64,000 nt of DNA. It comes from JAABPW01 sp037132275 (GTDB taxonomy: Bacteria > Verrucomicrobiota > Kiritimatiellia > CAIKKV01 > CAITUY01). The notes under the pieces were generated by a model. That model had not been told where the DNA came from. It saw nothing but the letters and a program-made list of their open reading frames with translations, and ran no database searches. This document shows positions 8,706-17,347 of this stretch, in pieces. The translations under genes and the position numbers were made by a program. Where the stretch lies: contig JBAXPK010000002.1 in NCBI GenBank assembly GCA_037132275.1, forward strand, positions 13,956-77,955, written 5' to 3'. Positions within the stretch are counted from its first letter, which is position 1. Each line of letters begins with the position of its first letter.

Positions 8706-9605
8706 ATGGACGTTGCCGTTATTCAAATTCTTGCTTTCCTTGCCATCCTGTTCCTAGTGTTGGGACTCAATGCCGTCATCCGTAAAGAGGAGCAAACACT
8801 GCCGGGAAGCAAGCCGCTTCTTTTCCGGGTATTCCATTCTGAAGTCGGAACCCTCGGGCGATTAGCCGGGCCGTGGTGCGATCACACGTTTCCGGGGCAG
8901 GCTGTGCAACTGCGGAACGACATCATTGCCGGCGCGATTCCGCTGGAAGTGTCCGAGATTCGTGGTTTGCAGTGTTTCGGGGGCGCCGTGGTCGGGGCGA
9001 TGACCTGCCTGATGGTTTTTGTGCTCAGTATGAACTGGGTGTATGCCCTTCTGGGAGGGCTTCTGTTCGGGCTGATGGCCTGGTATTACCCCGTCTCCTG
9101 GGTCGCGCGGATTGCTATGCAGCGGAAAAACACGATGTCGCGAAGTATGCCCTATGCCATTGACTTGGTGACGGTGGCGATGGAGGCCGGTCAGGATTTT
9201 GGAGCGGCGGTGCGAAATCTGGTGAAAGATGGCCCGCATGGCCCGCTTCGGGATGAGTTTGGGGTTACGTTACGGCAGGTGGAACTGGGAAAGTCACGCA
9301 TTGAGGCGTTGAAGGCGATGTCTGACCGGATTCAGTTGGACGAGTTTCGATCGCTGGTCACCTCCGTGATTCAGAGCAGCGAGATGGGTGCCAGTATCGC
9401 GGCAACGTTGAAGGTTCAGGCCGAGGAAATCAGGCGGGCGAGATTCCATCGTGCCGAGCGCCAGGCGGCGCGGGCTCCGTCACTGATGATGATCCCTACC
9501 GCTTTATTCATCCTGCCTGCCGTTTTTATTATCATTATCACCCCGATCATGATCAGGGCCATGGATTCGGGAATCATGTCGTATATGAAGGGTGAGGGAG
9601 GGTGA
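8706..9605 (+). CDS. tadC: TadC, inner-membrane pilus platform protein
   Basis: Partner of TadB in the inner-membrane platform. N-terminal span at residues about 3-22, two spans at about 95-140, a T2SSF domain (MPYAIDLVTVAMEAGQDFGAAV; SSEMGASIAATLKVQAEEIR) and a C-terminal span MIPTALFILPAVFIIIITP. The start at ATG 8706 follows an AGGGGG site (8696-8701); upstream in-frame starts overlap tadB with no ribosome site. Its last codons overlap the start of the next gene by 4 bases (ATGA), indicating translational coupling with the FHA protein. Confidence 0.9.
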   Translation: MDVAVIQILAFLAILFLVLGLNAVIRKEEQTLPGSKPLLFRVFHSEVGTLGRLAGPWCDHTFPGQAVQLRNDIIAGAIPLEVSEIRGLQCFGGAVVGAMTCLMVFVLSMNWVYALLGGLLFGLMAWYYPVSWVARIAMQRKNTMSRSMPYAIDLVTVAMEAGQDFGAAVRNLVKDGPHGPLRDEFGVTLRQVELGKSRIEALKAMSDRIQLDEFRSLVTSVIQSSEMGASIAATLKVQAEEIRRARFHRAERQAARAPSLMMIPTALFILPAVFIIIITPIMIRAMDSGIMSYMKGEGG

Positions 9606-11233
9606 TGGGTATGTTGCGTTTAAGACTGGAAAAGGGTGCACCCGCAGGCGCCGTGTTTGCGTTGAAACAGGGTGAGACCCTTCTGGGGCGGTCTCACTCT
9701 GCCGGTATCAGGTTGGAATCCCCCGATATTTCCGGAACCCATGCGAAGGTCTCGGTAAAGGGCGATGTCGCCATTCTTGAAAATCTCAGCCGCTTCGGGA
9801 TCCGTGTGAATGATGCGGACATCACCGGCCCTGTTACCTTGACCCCGGGACAGCGGATTGTATTAGGCAAGGGGACGGTATTGATTGTGGAAAGTGACGC
9901 TGTGGAGACGTCTGATTTATCAGCCCCAGCCACTATAGCAGCTGGAGCCGCCACGCAGGGGACGGTTTATGGAAAGGCAACAAGTCCGGCCTTCCGGCCA
10001 GTCCCGGTACCTGTTGCGGCTCCGGCGCATGAAGCCGACACAGGAAAAGGAATTCCGGAAAAATCCGTCCTAGCCGCTGATGATAAGACCCGTGCCATGC
10101 CTTCGGGGACGGGCGCAGAGGCGGAACCGCTCTCCCGGGCTGACTGGACATCCGAAGTCGGCGCATCCGGGGAAACCCGGGCCATGCAGACCCGCGCCGC
10201 GGCTCCGGAGGAAATCGAGTTTCTCAAGGCGGCAGAGCAGAAGAAGATCAGGAACCGGGTAACATTGGGCGTGTTGATTGCGGTTCCCCTGCTGATCTTG
10301 GCAATTATTGTCAGCCCCCGTACCCCTCCGCCGGAAAGAGAATTCGAATGGCCCAAGAGTGCGGCGGGCGAGTATATGGATGCCTTGGAGCCCTCGCCCA
10401 GCGGGGGATTGAAGGATGGCGGCTTCGATCTTTGCTTTCCCGGAACCCCGGGGTTCAAAAAACGATCCATTGCCGGTGGCGTTGCAATTGAGTGCCTGCT
10501 TGGGCGGGACTTGAATGTCCCGATGAAGCTCTATTTGCAGGAGGAAATGGATAAGAAATTTGCCGGGATGGATCGCGCTGGGCTGGTTTCCGATTGGATG
10601 CAGCAGATGAGCGTGAGCGGCGGGCGTTGGAATTTCGACAAGCCGTCTCCGTCCGTGGTATTCATTGGCAAGGATAATGGCATTCCGGCAATTCGGGTGA
10701 TGTATCAACGGGATGGAGATGGTTCCTGGTTTGGTGTTGCCATGGTCTACCAGTATGGAATCCGCAGGGTGGCGGTTCGGGCTGAGGCGCCGTCCATCGA
10801 GCGGGTTCGGGCGGAAAAAATATTGTCGGTAACATTCGTGCGGCCTTCCATTGATTATCTTCGGGCCTATTGGAAACCGGTTGAGGAACTGCCGAAAACA
10901 TCCGAAGCTGAGATTCTTCATCAGGTCCGGCAGGAATTGGACCGCATGGCACCTGCCACTTGGATGGAAATCGAAAATCTGCTGGCGGGTTTGCTGACTA
11001 AGGCCGTTAAGGATGATAATAAAGACGTTGAAAACGAGGCGGTTGCGCTCCTCTCCCGGTTGCGCGAGCGGGAATCACTCTGGTTCAACAGCCAGCAGCT
11101 TGCCTTTGATGCCGCCGTAATGCAGGGAAATAAAAAGAAGGCGATGAAGGTCGCCGAGTTCTCGAAGGGCATTTTTTCCCACATGGAAGATAACCGCTAC
11201 TTCACTGTCAGGAAGTGGAAAACGGAGTTGTGA
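9602..11233 (+). CDS. FHA-domain single-span membrane protein
   Basis: A 543-residue protein with an N-terminal FHA domain (about residues 20-95: LLGRSHSAG, then SGTHAKV; the usual Asn-Gly near the end of the domain is Asn-Asp here), an Ala/Pro/Thr-rich linker (about 105-215), one membrane span (about 219-238, LGVLIAVPLLILAIIVSP) and a roughly 300-residue C-terminal region beyond the membrane that I do not recognise. Inferred topology: FHA in the cytoplasm, C-terminal part in the periplasm. ATGA overlap with tadC ties it to the pilus machine; it could read phosphothreonine marks and report to the envelope. Function inferred from domain and position. Confidence 0.7.
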   Translation: MMGMLRLRLEKGAPAGAVFALKQGETLLGRSHSAGIRLESPDISGTHAKVSVKGDVAILENLSRFGIRVNDADITGPVTLTPGQRIVLGKGTVLIVESDAVETSDLSAPATIAAGAATQGTVYGKATSPAFRPVPVPVAAPAHEADTGKGIPEKSVLAADDKTRAMPSGTGAEAEPLSRADWTSEVGASGETRAMQTRAAAPEEIEFLKAAEQKKIRNRVTLGVLIAVPLLILAIIVSPRTPPPEREFEWPKSAAGEYMDALEPSPSGGLKDGGFDLCFPGTPGFKKRSIAGGVAIECLLGRDLNVPMKLYLQEEMDKKFAGMDRAGLVSDWMQQMSVSGGRWNFDKPSPSVVFIGKDNGIPAIRVMYQRDGDGSWFGVAMVYQYGIRRVAVRAEAPSIERVRAEKILSVTFVRPSIDYLRAYWKPVEELPKTSEAEILHQVRQELDRMAPATWMEIENLLAGLLTKAVKDDNKDVENEAVALLSRLRERESLWFNSQQLAFDAAVMQGNKKKAMKVAEFSKGIFSHMEDNRYFTVRKWKTEL

Positions 11234-11236
11234 TAT

Positions 11237-13516
11237 ATGCTCATTCGATTGGAACATAACGGACGCATCGTTCAGGAAATCAAGTCCGAAGACATCAAGG
11301 GGGAATTGACCATCGGTCGCAGTCACACCTGCATCTGGCCTGTACCCAAGGAAGATACGGTGTCGAGTTCCCGGCATGCCTGCCTGTTTATGAAGGGGAA
11401 GGCCCTCTGGTTGAAAGATCTCGAAAGCACGAATGGGACTTTTTTCCAGGGGAAAAAAATCGATAAGAAAAAGCTCGCCATTGGTGACAAGCTCGCCGTC
11501 GGTAATTGCACGCTGGTGGTGGAGGCCGATAAGAATGAAGGTGGCCGCGCGGTATCGGAACTGGTTGTCTTGACAGGCAAGGCGCGTGGCCAGAAGAAGC
11601 CCCTGAATCCGCCGGTATTCACGATCGGATCGGATCCGTCTTCCTCCCTGGTTTTTCTCGATATGTTGGTGTCACGGCGCCATGCCGAGGTGACCATCAA
11701 GGAGGATAACAGTTGTTGGATTCGCGACCTTGGAAGCAAGAACGGAACCTCGGTCAATGGCCTGGCTTTGAGGGATGACAAGGAGCGGTTGCTCAAGGAC
11801 GGGGATCGGATTGCCATTTCTCATCTGGAGCTTGAATTCCATGACGGGGCGGTTAAGCGCTCAAATAAGCAGGCTTGGTTGCGAATGGGAATCCTGGGGG
11901 CAACGTTTGTGGTGGCGCTCAGCGTATATTGGACCTATCAGCATATGCGGTCGCCCGCCGAGGAATTTGTCCGGAAAGCCCGAAAACTTGCGGCGGCTGA
12001 GGATTTTCAGTCTGCTTCCATTGAACTTGAAAGGGCCGTCAATGCCAGGCATTCAGCCTCCTGTCAGGTAGCCATCGAAGATCTGCGACAGTTGCTTGGG
12101 CTATGGGACACCACGCGCGCGCTCTGGATGGGCGCCCAGCGGGAGTTGAGCCAGAGCAAATGGGTGCAGGCTTCGCGTGATCTCGGAATGCTGCAGGCGG
12201 CGAAGAAGGAGGCGTGGGAATGGAATGACAAGGCGCCGCAGGAAAAGGATGCCGCGCTTCAGGTCAAAGACATGCTGGATGCGTTGCTCCATTCCCAGTC
12301 TTCAATTGTCCGGGAGGACATCGGTTACGCCGAGTTATCGGCGGATAACGAAGCGGTGAAGAAGGCGCTGGCAGGGGGGAGTGGCGACACTCGGGCGTAT
12401 CTGGTTCAATTGAAGGCCGAACTCGAGGGCATGCGGCGACGGCAGGAAACTTTGATGGATGAGGGGAGCGGGCTGGAGAAGGCGCTGGATCTTCTAAAAG
12501 AGGATTACCCGCCCTATGACACCATTGTGAAAGCGGTGGGTAAATCCCGCGTCAGCGCGGAAGGCGCGTTGAAGCGCCGCGCCGAGGTGCTGTATGAACC
12601 CGTTCAGGCCTTGGCCCAGAGCTTTGCCTGTTTGAACGAGACCGCCGACCTGGCGCGCGGAATGGATTTCGTCAAGGCGGCAGGCATGGATCTCAAACTA
12701 CCCTCAGTGGACTCATGTTCGCTGGACCTTCGGGTTTCGCAGGCGCGCCTACGGATGGAAAAGGTGTTTGATAATCTAAAAGTTAAGGTTGGACAGCTCT
12801 CCTTTTTGATAGGAGAGGTTAAAAGACGGGTAGGAGCCGAGTCTGAAGAGCCTGATGGGATGAGGGCAATCACCGATACTGAGGTTATGAGCAAAGCGCT
12901 CTCATGCGATTCTCTGGTGTCACCACTTCCCAAGCGTAACCGCAGGGATCCCGTCGGTGAGTATGATCGAATCCTGGGGGTGGAAGAGTTTTTTACCCAT
13001 CTCAGCGCCTTTCCCAATCAGGTGGATGCCGCCATGCTGGCGGATTTGCCGTTTGTGCCCTTATTGACACAGGTGAGGGAGGCCGTTCAAAGGGTTGAAG
13101 CGCTCAAACGGTTTTTGGAACAGCCGGACAACCAGTGGCTCGCCAGCGGTAAAGTGGGCGATCAAATGAAGAAATGGATGGGCATCCTGATTCAGCGTGA
13201 TGCGATCGTCAAGGATATGGTTGCCCGGGCTGAAGCCAGTAAAGGGCGTGACGCCGTTATTGCTGGTGGCATTGTGGCCCGCCTTTCGACCGGATCTGAT
13301 GTGCCTATTCTAAAGGGTAAGCGCTTAACTGAATGGCTCCCAGCCGAATTGAAACGGTTGCGAGAATCCCTGATTCATTTGAATGACGAATACACCATGG
13401 CGGAATCCAAGCGTCAAATTGAGATCCGAAACGAAATTCTCAAAACCGGTTTGCCCGGCGACCCCGTGGTTCGCCGGATGTGGTCCATGAAAGATTCCGC
13501 ATCGCAGGTTCGGTGA
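11237..13516 (+). CDS. Double-FHA membrane protein with long helical domain
   Basis: 759-residue protein. FHA1 at about residues 20-95 (LTIGRSHT, SSSRHA, STNGTFFQG) and FHA2 at about 115-190 (FTIGSDPS, SRRHAEV, SKNGTSVNG). FHA2 has Ser where the phosphopeptide-binding Arg of the Gly-Arg motif is expected. One membrane span at about 216-235 is followed by more than 500 mostly helical, charged residues with likely coiled coils (for example the Leu/Glu/Lys-rich stretch near 380-440). Starts 3 bases after the previous FHA gene, so it belongs to the tad operon. I infer a cytoplasmic sensor joined to a periplasmic or cytoplasmic scaffold; no enzyme domain seen. Confidence 0.7.
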   Translation: MLIRLEHNGRIVQEIKSEDIKGELTIGRSHTCIWPVPKEDTVSSSRHACLFMKGKALWLKDLESTNGTFFQGKKIDKKKLAIGDKLAVGNCTLVVEADKNEGGRAVSELVVLTGKARGQKKPLNPPVFTIGSDPSSSLVFLDMLVSRRHAEVTIKEDNSCWIRDLGSKNGTSVNGLALRDDKERLLKDGDRIAISHLELEFHDGAVKRSNKQAWLRMGILGATFVVALSVYWTYQHMRSPAEEFVRKARKLAAAEDFQSASIELERAVNARHSASCQVAIEDLRQLLGLWDTTRALWMGAQRELSQSKWVQASRDLGMLQAAKKEAWEWNDKAPQEKDAALQVKDMLDALLHSQSSIVREDIGYAELSADNEAVKKALAGGSGDTRAYLVQLKAELEGMRRRQETLMDEGSGLEKALDLLKEDYPPYDTIVKAVGKSRVSAEGALKRRAEVLYEPVQALAQSFACLNETADLARGMDFVKAAGMDLKLPSVDSCSLDLRVSQARLRMEKVFDNLKVKVGQLSFLIGEVKRRVGAESEEPDGMRAITDTEVMSKALSCDSLVSPLPKRNRRDPVGEYDRILGVEEFFTHLSAFPNQVDAAMLADLPFVPLLTQVREAVQRVEALKRFLEQPDNQWLASGKVGDQMKKWMGILIQRDAIVKDMVARAEASKGRDAVIAGGIVARLSTGSDVPILKGKRLTEWLPAELKRLRESLIHLNDEYTMAESKRQIEIRNEILKTGLPGDPVVRRMWSMKDSASQVR

Positions 13517-13541
13517 CGCAGACATGGGCAGGATGTGAAAT

Positions 13542-13817
13542 ATGCGACAGCAACATCATATCCCGGGGAAGACCTCCCGCCGCGATGGCGGGGTGATGAT
13601 GGAATATGTGATCCTTGCCGTTTTAATTGCCGCCGCGGTTGTTGTGGCCGTGGTGGTTTTCAGTCGCTCGATTGCTACCATGTTTTTTACAGCGGGGCAA
13701 GGCGTCACGCTTCAGGAAACGACGGCCAAGCAGGATCTCGATATGCGGAGGAAAGACCGGACGGATGATGTGAAGGTGTCGGAAGACTATCACGACGCGA
13801 TGCATCAAAGCCAATGA
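13542..13817 (+). CDS. Flp-type pilin or pseudopilin with long charged tail
   Basis: 91-residue prepilin-like protein. A basic leader ends in Asp-Gly, and the predicted cleavage DG|GVMMEY puts Glu at +5 and Tyr at +6, exactly as in Flp pilins; a hydrophobic helix follows (VILAVLIAAAVVVAVVVF). Unlike typical short Flp pilins, there are about 40 further residues, rich in Asp, Lys and Gln. Start ATG 13542 has AGGA at 13530-13533. As the last gene of the tad cluster it may be the major pilin or a tip/minor subunit. Another Flp pilin lies at the right edge of the window. Confidence 0.75.
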   Translation: MRQQHHIPGKTSRRDGGVMMEYVILAVLIAAAVVVAVVVFSRSIATMFFTAGQGVTLQETTAKQDLDMRRKDRTDDVKVSEDYHDAMHQSQ

Positions 13818-13826
13818 TTCAGCCGG

Positions 13827-16460
13827 TTAGGGCGCGGGCTCTTTTGTCTCCGGCCGCACGATTGAAATGGCCAGTTTGTTGGTTAAGAGGATTGATGCGG
13901 CGGCTTGGCGAATCTGATCGGGTGTGACCGTCTCAATTCGTTTCCGGGTCGAAAATTCATAGGCGTAGCCAAGTTGGGTGAGCTCGTTTATGGCGCAGAC
14001 CATCGCCAGGTTCCCGTTGTCCTGCAAGCGCATCTCATGCTCGGCAATGACCATGTTGCGGGCGCGGTCGATTTCTTCGGCATCCAACCCCTTGGTCGAA
14101 ACCCGCTCAACCTCTTCTGCAAAAAGTTTCTCCACCTCCACCAATGCATCGTTGCGCGTTCCCGCATAGAGCATAAAGGATCCTGAGTCCAGCCCGACCC
14201 GCTGGCTGGTGCTGGCGTAGTATGCCAAGCCTCGTTTCTCCCGGACGGCGTCAAAAAGATGCGATGACATGCCGCTCATGGCGTTTTCCAGGAGTAGCAG
14301 GGGATCGCGACGCGGATCCGTTATCCCGACGCCGGGAAAACCAAACAGGAGAATGCATTGTTCGCGGGGTTCGCGTGACTCCACCCGCGCCGGAAGAGTG
14401 GGTTTCGGGGTCATCGTCAGACGGGCGGGCGCGAGATCGCGGCGGATGCGGCGCGTGTATTTTTCCGCCAAAGCCTCAGCCTCTTTGGCCGTGATATCAC
14501 CGAAAATTGACAGGGCCATGTTTCCGGTTACCAAGTACTTTCGGAAGTATTCCCTAAGTGCCTCCTGGTCGAGGTGTGTGACGGACTGGCGAGTTCCAAG
14601 CTGAGGGAGCCGGTAGGGATGGCCGGCAAAAAGAATGGTGTCAAGCGCATCGCGGGCCACCTGCATCGGCTGTTCTTTCCGGGAATCAATTGCGGCTAAC
14701 TGGATGGTTTTCTGTTTGTTAATTTCGTTGGTTGGGAAGGTGGAACTACCAAGGCAGTCAAACATCACATCCAGTAGTGTGTGGGCATTACCGGAAAGCG
14801 CCTGTCCGTGCAGCCCGAAACTATTGTTGCCGGAAAAAGGAGAGAGATCAGCTCCGAGAGTTTCGAGAGTATTGGCGATCTCCATTGCCGTACGGCCCGG
14901 AGTCCCTCGAACCAATAGGTCGGCCACGAGTTTCGTGATGCCGCTGTTATCTTCGTTTTCGGTAATAACCCCGCCCCGAAACGTCGCGCAGACATAGACG
15001 AATGGCAGCCGGTGGTCTTCCCGCAGGATGAGAGGAATGCCGTTTGACAGGGTGCGTTTGAATACGTCTGAAGGTTGGCTCATGGCGGAGGGGAGCGCGG
15101 CGGCAGATTCTTTTTCAGGGCCTAGAACGACCGTAATCCGGTTCTCAGGCTGGAGATATTTTCGAGCAACTGCTTGAAGATCAGCCGATGTAACTTCTTG
15201 AAGCCTAGACAGGTAGGCTTCATCATAGCGTGGATCATCCATGAAGAGTTTGCCAGAGGCATAACTTTGGGCCTGTCCATGCATGGACTGGAGGGTGGCG
15301 AGTTGACCCACAATCATTATCCGACGGGCTTTATCAATTTCCTCTTTTGAAAACGCCGTTTTGGCCCAAGAGGCAATGACGGTATTAATGGCCTCCAAAA
15401 CCTCAGTTTCCTTTTCGGGATCAAGATCTGCATTCACGCTGAAGAGCCCGGGATCACGTAGAGCGAAGGCTTCCGAACTGATGTTATGCACGAGCTTCCT
15501 AGTTTCCTTGATGTCCTGAACCAGTCTGGAACTTTGGCTGCCCCCGGTAATGGCAGCAAGAAGTTCCAGTGCGGGGGCATCTTTGTCGGAAAAAGAAACC
15601 GTATGAAATGCGACTGCCAGACGGGACACCTTGTAGGCGCCGGCTTTTCGGGCATACCGGGGGACTGTCTGGCGTGGTTCCTCAGGAATGGTGACTGGCG
15701 GGTTGGGACGACGAACAAAACCGGAAAAGGCCTTGGTTAGGATATCTTTGGCTTCGCCGACGGCAATGTCGCCGACTACCACGGCGACCATGTTGTCGGG
15801 GATATACCGCCGATGATAATAATCCACCAACTCTTCACGGGTGATGGATTTAAATATATCGCGCTGTCCGATGACTGGATTTCGGTAGGGATGGACGCTG
15901 AAAGCGGTATGGAAAAGTAGTTCTTCTAATTGGCGTGCGGGATTGTCTTCGCCCATGCTGAATTCCCTAAGAATGACGTCTTTTTCCCGGCGCCATTCAT
16001 CCTCGGGAAAAGAGGCGTTTATGACGGCGTCAGAGAGTGTCGTGAGCCCTTCTTTCCAGTGCCGAGAAGGAATGTCGGTGTAGAAGACCGTCCGGTCTAG
16101 GCTGGTGTAGGCATTTAATTCGCCGCCGAGCCCGATGATGATTTTGGCAATTTCGCCGGGTTTTCGGGCGGGAGTGCCCTTGAATACCATGTGTTCGACG
16201 TAATGGGATAAGCCTCCACCCATCAGATTGCCCTCATGAATGGATCCAGAGCCGACCCAGATCTGAATCGAAACGACCGGCGCTGAGTGATCTTCCTTTA
16301 CTATGAGGGCCATGCCGTTATCCAAGACAAACTGCTGGATCCTGTCGTTGGATTGTTTCAAGGTGGTCAGGGCTGCCTCACCCGCCTTGTCGGCGGCGGT
16401 GGTCGCAAGAAGGGATAGTCCATAGATAATCGACAATAGACTGGCCATTTTATTCGTCAT
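13827..16460 (-). CDS. M16 family zinc metallopeptidase, two-domain
   Basis: Exported protease of the pitrilysin/insulinase (M16) family. Signal peptide about residues 1-22. The N-terminal M16 unit has the inverted zinc motif HYVEH (residues 86-90), followed by FKGTPARKPGEIAK and LNAYTSLDRTVFYTD; a downstream Glu in ARQLEELLF may be the third zinc ligand. The C-terminal unit (from about residue 445) has the same fold pattern, DLLVRGTPGRTAMEIANTLE, but no HxxEH, so it is the usual inactive half. Length 877 fits fused two-subunit bacterial processing-peptidase homologues. Start overlaps the stop of the upstream Minf_1886 gene by 4 bases; the stop lies 9 bases from the oppositely oriented pilin gene. 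Confidence 0.9.
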   Translation of the reverse strand: MTNKMASLLSIIYGLSLLATTAADKAGEAALTTLKQSNDRIQQFVLDNGMALIVKEDHSAPVVSIQIWVGSGSIHEGNLMGGGLSHYVEHMVFKGTPARKPGEIAKIIIGLGGELNAYTSLDRTVFYTDIPSRHWKEGLTTLSDAVINASFPEDEWRREKDVILREFSMGEDNPARQLEELLFHTAFSVHPYRNPVIGQRDIFKSITREELVDYYHRRYIPDNMVAVVVGDIAVGEAKDILTKAFSGFVRRPNPPVTIPEEPRQTVPRYARKAGAYKVSRLAVAFHTVSFSDKDAPALELLAAITGGSQSSRLVQDIKETRKLVHNISSEAFALRDPGLFSVNADLDPEKETEVLEAINTVIASWAKTAFSKEEIDKARRIMIVGQLATLQSMHGQAQSYASGKLFMDDPRYDEAYLSRLQEVTSADLQAVARKYLQPENRITVVLGPEKESAAALPSAMSQPSDVFKRTLSNGIPLILREDHRLPFVYVCATFRGGVITENEDNSGITKLVADLLVRGTPGRTAMEIANTLETLGADLSPFSGNNSFGLHGQALSGNAHTLLDVMFDCLGSSTFPTNEINKQKTIQLAAIDSRKEQPMQVARDALDTILFAGHPYRLPQLGTRQSVTHLDQEALREYFRKYLVTGNMALSIFGDITAKEAEALAEKYTRRIRRDLAPARLTMTPKPTLPARVESREPREQCILLFGFPGVGITDPRRDPLLLLENAMSGMSSHLFDAVREKRGLAYYASTSQRVGLDSGSFMLYAGTRNDALVEVEKLFAEEVERVSTKGLDAEEIDRARNMVIAEHEMRLQDNGNLAMVCAINELTQLGYAYEFSTRKRIETVTPDQIRQAAASILLTNKLAISIVRPETKEPAP

Positions 16461-16909
16461 GACGGTTCCTTCGTTTTGAGGCGGTACGTTCGCGTGCGTT
16501 TGGTTGGTTTGGATGCCCCCTTCAAGGAAGAGGGAAGGAAAGGCTCTGTAAAGGCGTCTTGGAACGTGTAACCGTTGGCGAAATCCTCTATTTTGTCCTG
16601 ATCGGTTTTCCCGAGCAGCCCATGCTTCACAAGGTTGAAAACGAGCGCGCCAAAATCCTCCGTCCGGGTAATTCCCCAGTCGGCGAGAACAGTACGGGTG
16701 ACGGGGCCGAACTCTTGGAGGGAGTACTGGCGGATTCCATCAAGCAATTCGTGACCGGTGATATGCCTGTCAGGGCCGTGATCCGGTTTTTTCAATGCGC
16801 GGATCGTAAAATCCAAGGCAAGCCGCAGAAAGACATAAGCATCCACCGGATAGCGAGGGTCCTCCTTGATAATCAACTGGATGGCGTCTTCAAAACGGGG
16901 GCGTTTCAT
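16457..16909 (-). CDS. Minf_1886 family protein
   Basis: 150-residue protein of unknown function that matches, from memory, the conserved Minf_1886 family of Verrucomicrobia-like bacteria: AYVFLRLALDFTIRAL, then RHITGHELLDGIRQYSLQEF, ADWGI and GALVFNLVKHGLL, ending in a basic tail. No catalytic motif is evident and no signal peptide. Located between a HIT protein and the M16 protease on the minus strand with an ATGA overlap to the protease. Its presence is one reason to place this genome in the PVC group. Confidence 0.75.
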   Translation of the reverse strand: MKRPRFEDAIQLIIKEDPRYPVDAYVFLRLALDFTIRALKKPDHGPDRHITGHELLDGIRQYSLQEFGPVTRTVLADWGITRTEDFGALVFNLVKHGLLGKTDQDKIEDFANGYTFQDAFTEPFLPSSLKGASKPTKRTRTYRLKTKEPS

Positions 16910-16927
16910 GGTTCCTTTATTGTCTGG

Positions 16928-17347
16928 CTATCGGATGGCTTCGCGGATGCGGTCAGCAAAGGTCTGCATCTCCTGCGGGGTGTCATAGCTCTTGGGAATC
17001 CATTTTCCATGATAGTCGTCGCTGGCGAATCGCGGAATGACATGAAAATGGATATGGGGAACCACCTGACCGGCGACGCTTCCATTGGCTTGGGACACGT
17101 TGATGCCATCGGCCTGAAGTGCGGCCATCTGCGCCTTGGCAATCAGCTGAACCACGGTGATCAGTTTCTGAAGGATCTCAGGAGGTGCTTCCATCATGGG
17201 GTTGTGGTGCTTTTTTGGGATGACCAGAACGTGACCCTTGACGACTGGGCCAATGTCCATAAAGGCCAGCACCTCGTTGTCTTCATAAACACGGACTGAG
17301 TGAATATCCCCTTTAACGATTTTACAAAAAATACACTCAAGGCTCAT
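16928..17347 (-). CDS. HIT family nucleotide-binding protein
   Basis: Small cytoplasmic hydrolase/transferase of the HINT branch that acts on nucleoside phosphoramidate-type compounds. N-terminal CIFCKIVKGDI and VVKGHVLVIPKKHH, then the histidine triad HIHFHVIPR near residue 97. I choose ATG 17347, giving MSLECIF, because AGGGGAT lies just upstream on the minus strand; a longer in-frame start would add 12 residues without a site. About 140 residues, normal for the family. Its start overlaps the 3' end of the QueG-like gene by 11 bases, so the two are cotranscribed. Confidence 0.9.
   Translation of the reverse strand: MSLECIFCKIVKGDIHSVRVYEDNEVLAFMDIGPVVKGHVLVIPKKHHNPMMEAPPEILQKLITVVQLIAKAQMAALQADGINVSQANGSVAGQVVPHIHFHVIPRFASDDYHGKWIPKSYDTPQEMQTFADRIREAIR

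Noticed and set aside
10070..10921. 283-residue open frame on the minus strand
   Set aside because: Antisense to the first FHA membrane protein gene; no recognisable protein features.
16559..17299. 246-residue open frame on the plus strand
   Set aside because: Antisense to the Minf_1886 and HIT genes, both with clear family motifs and ribosome sites.
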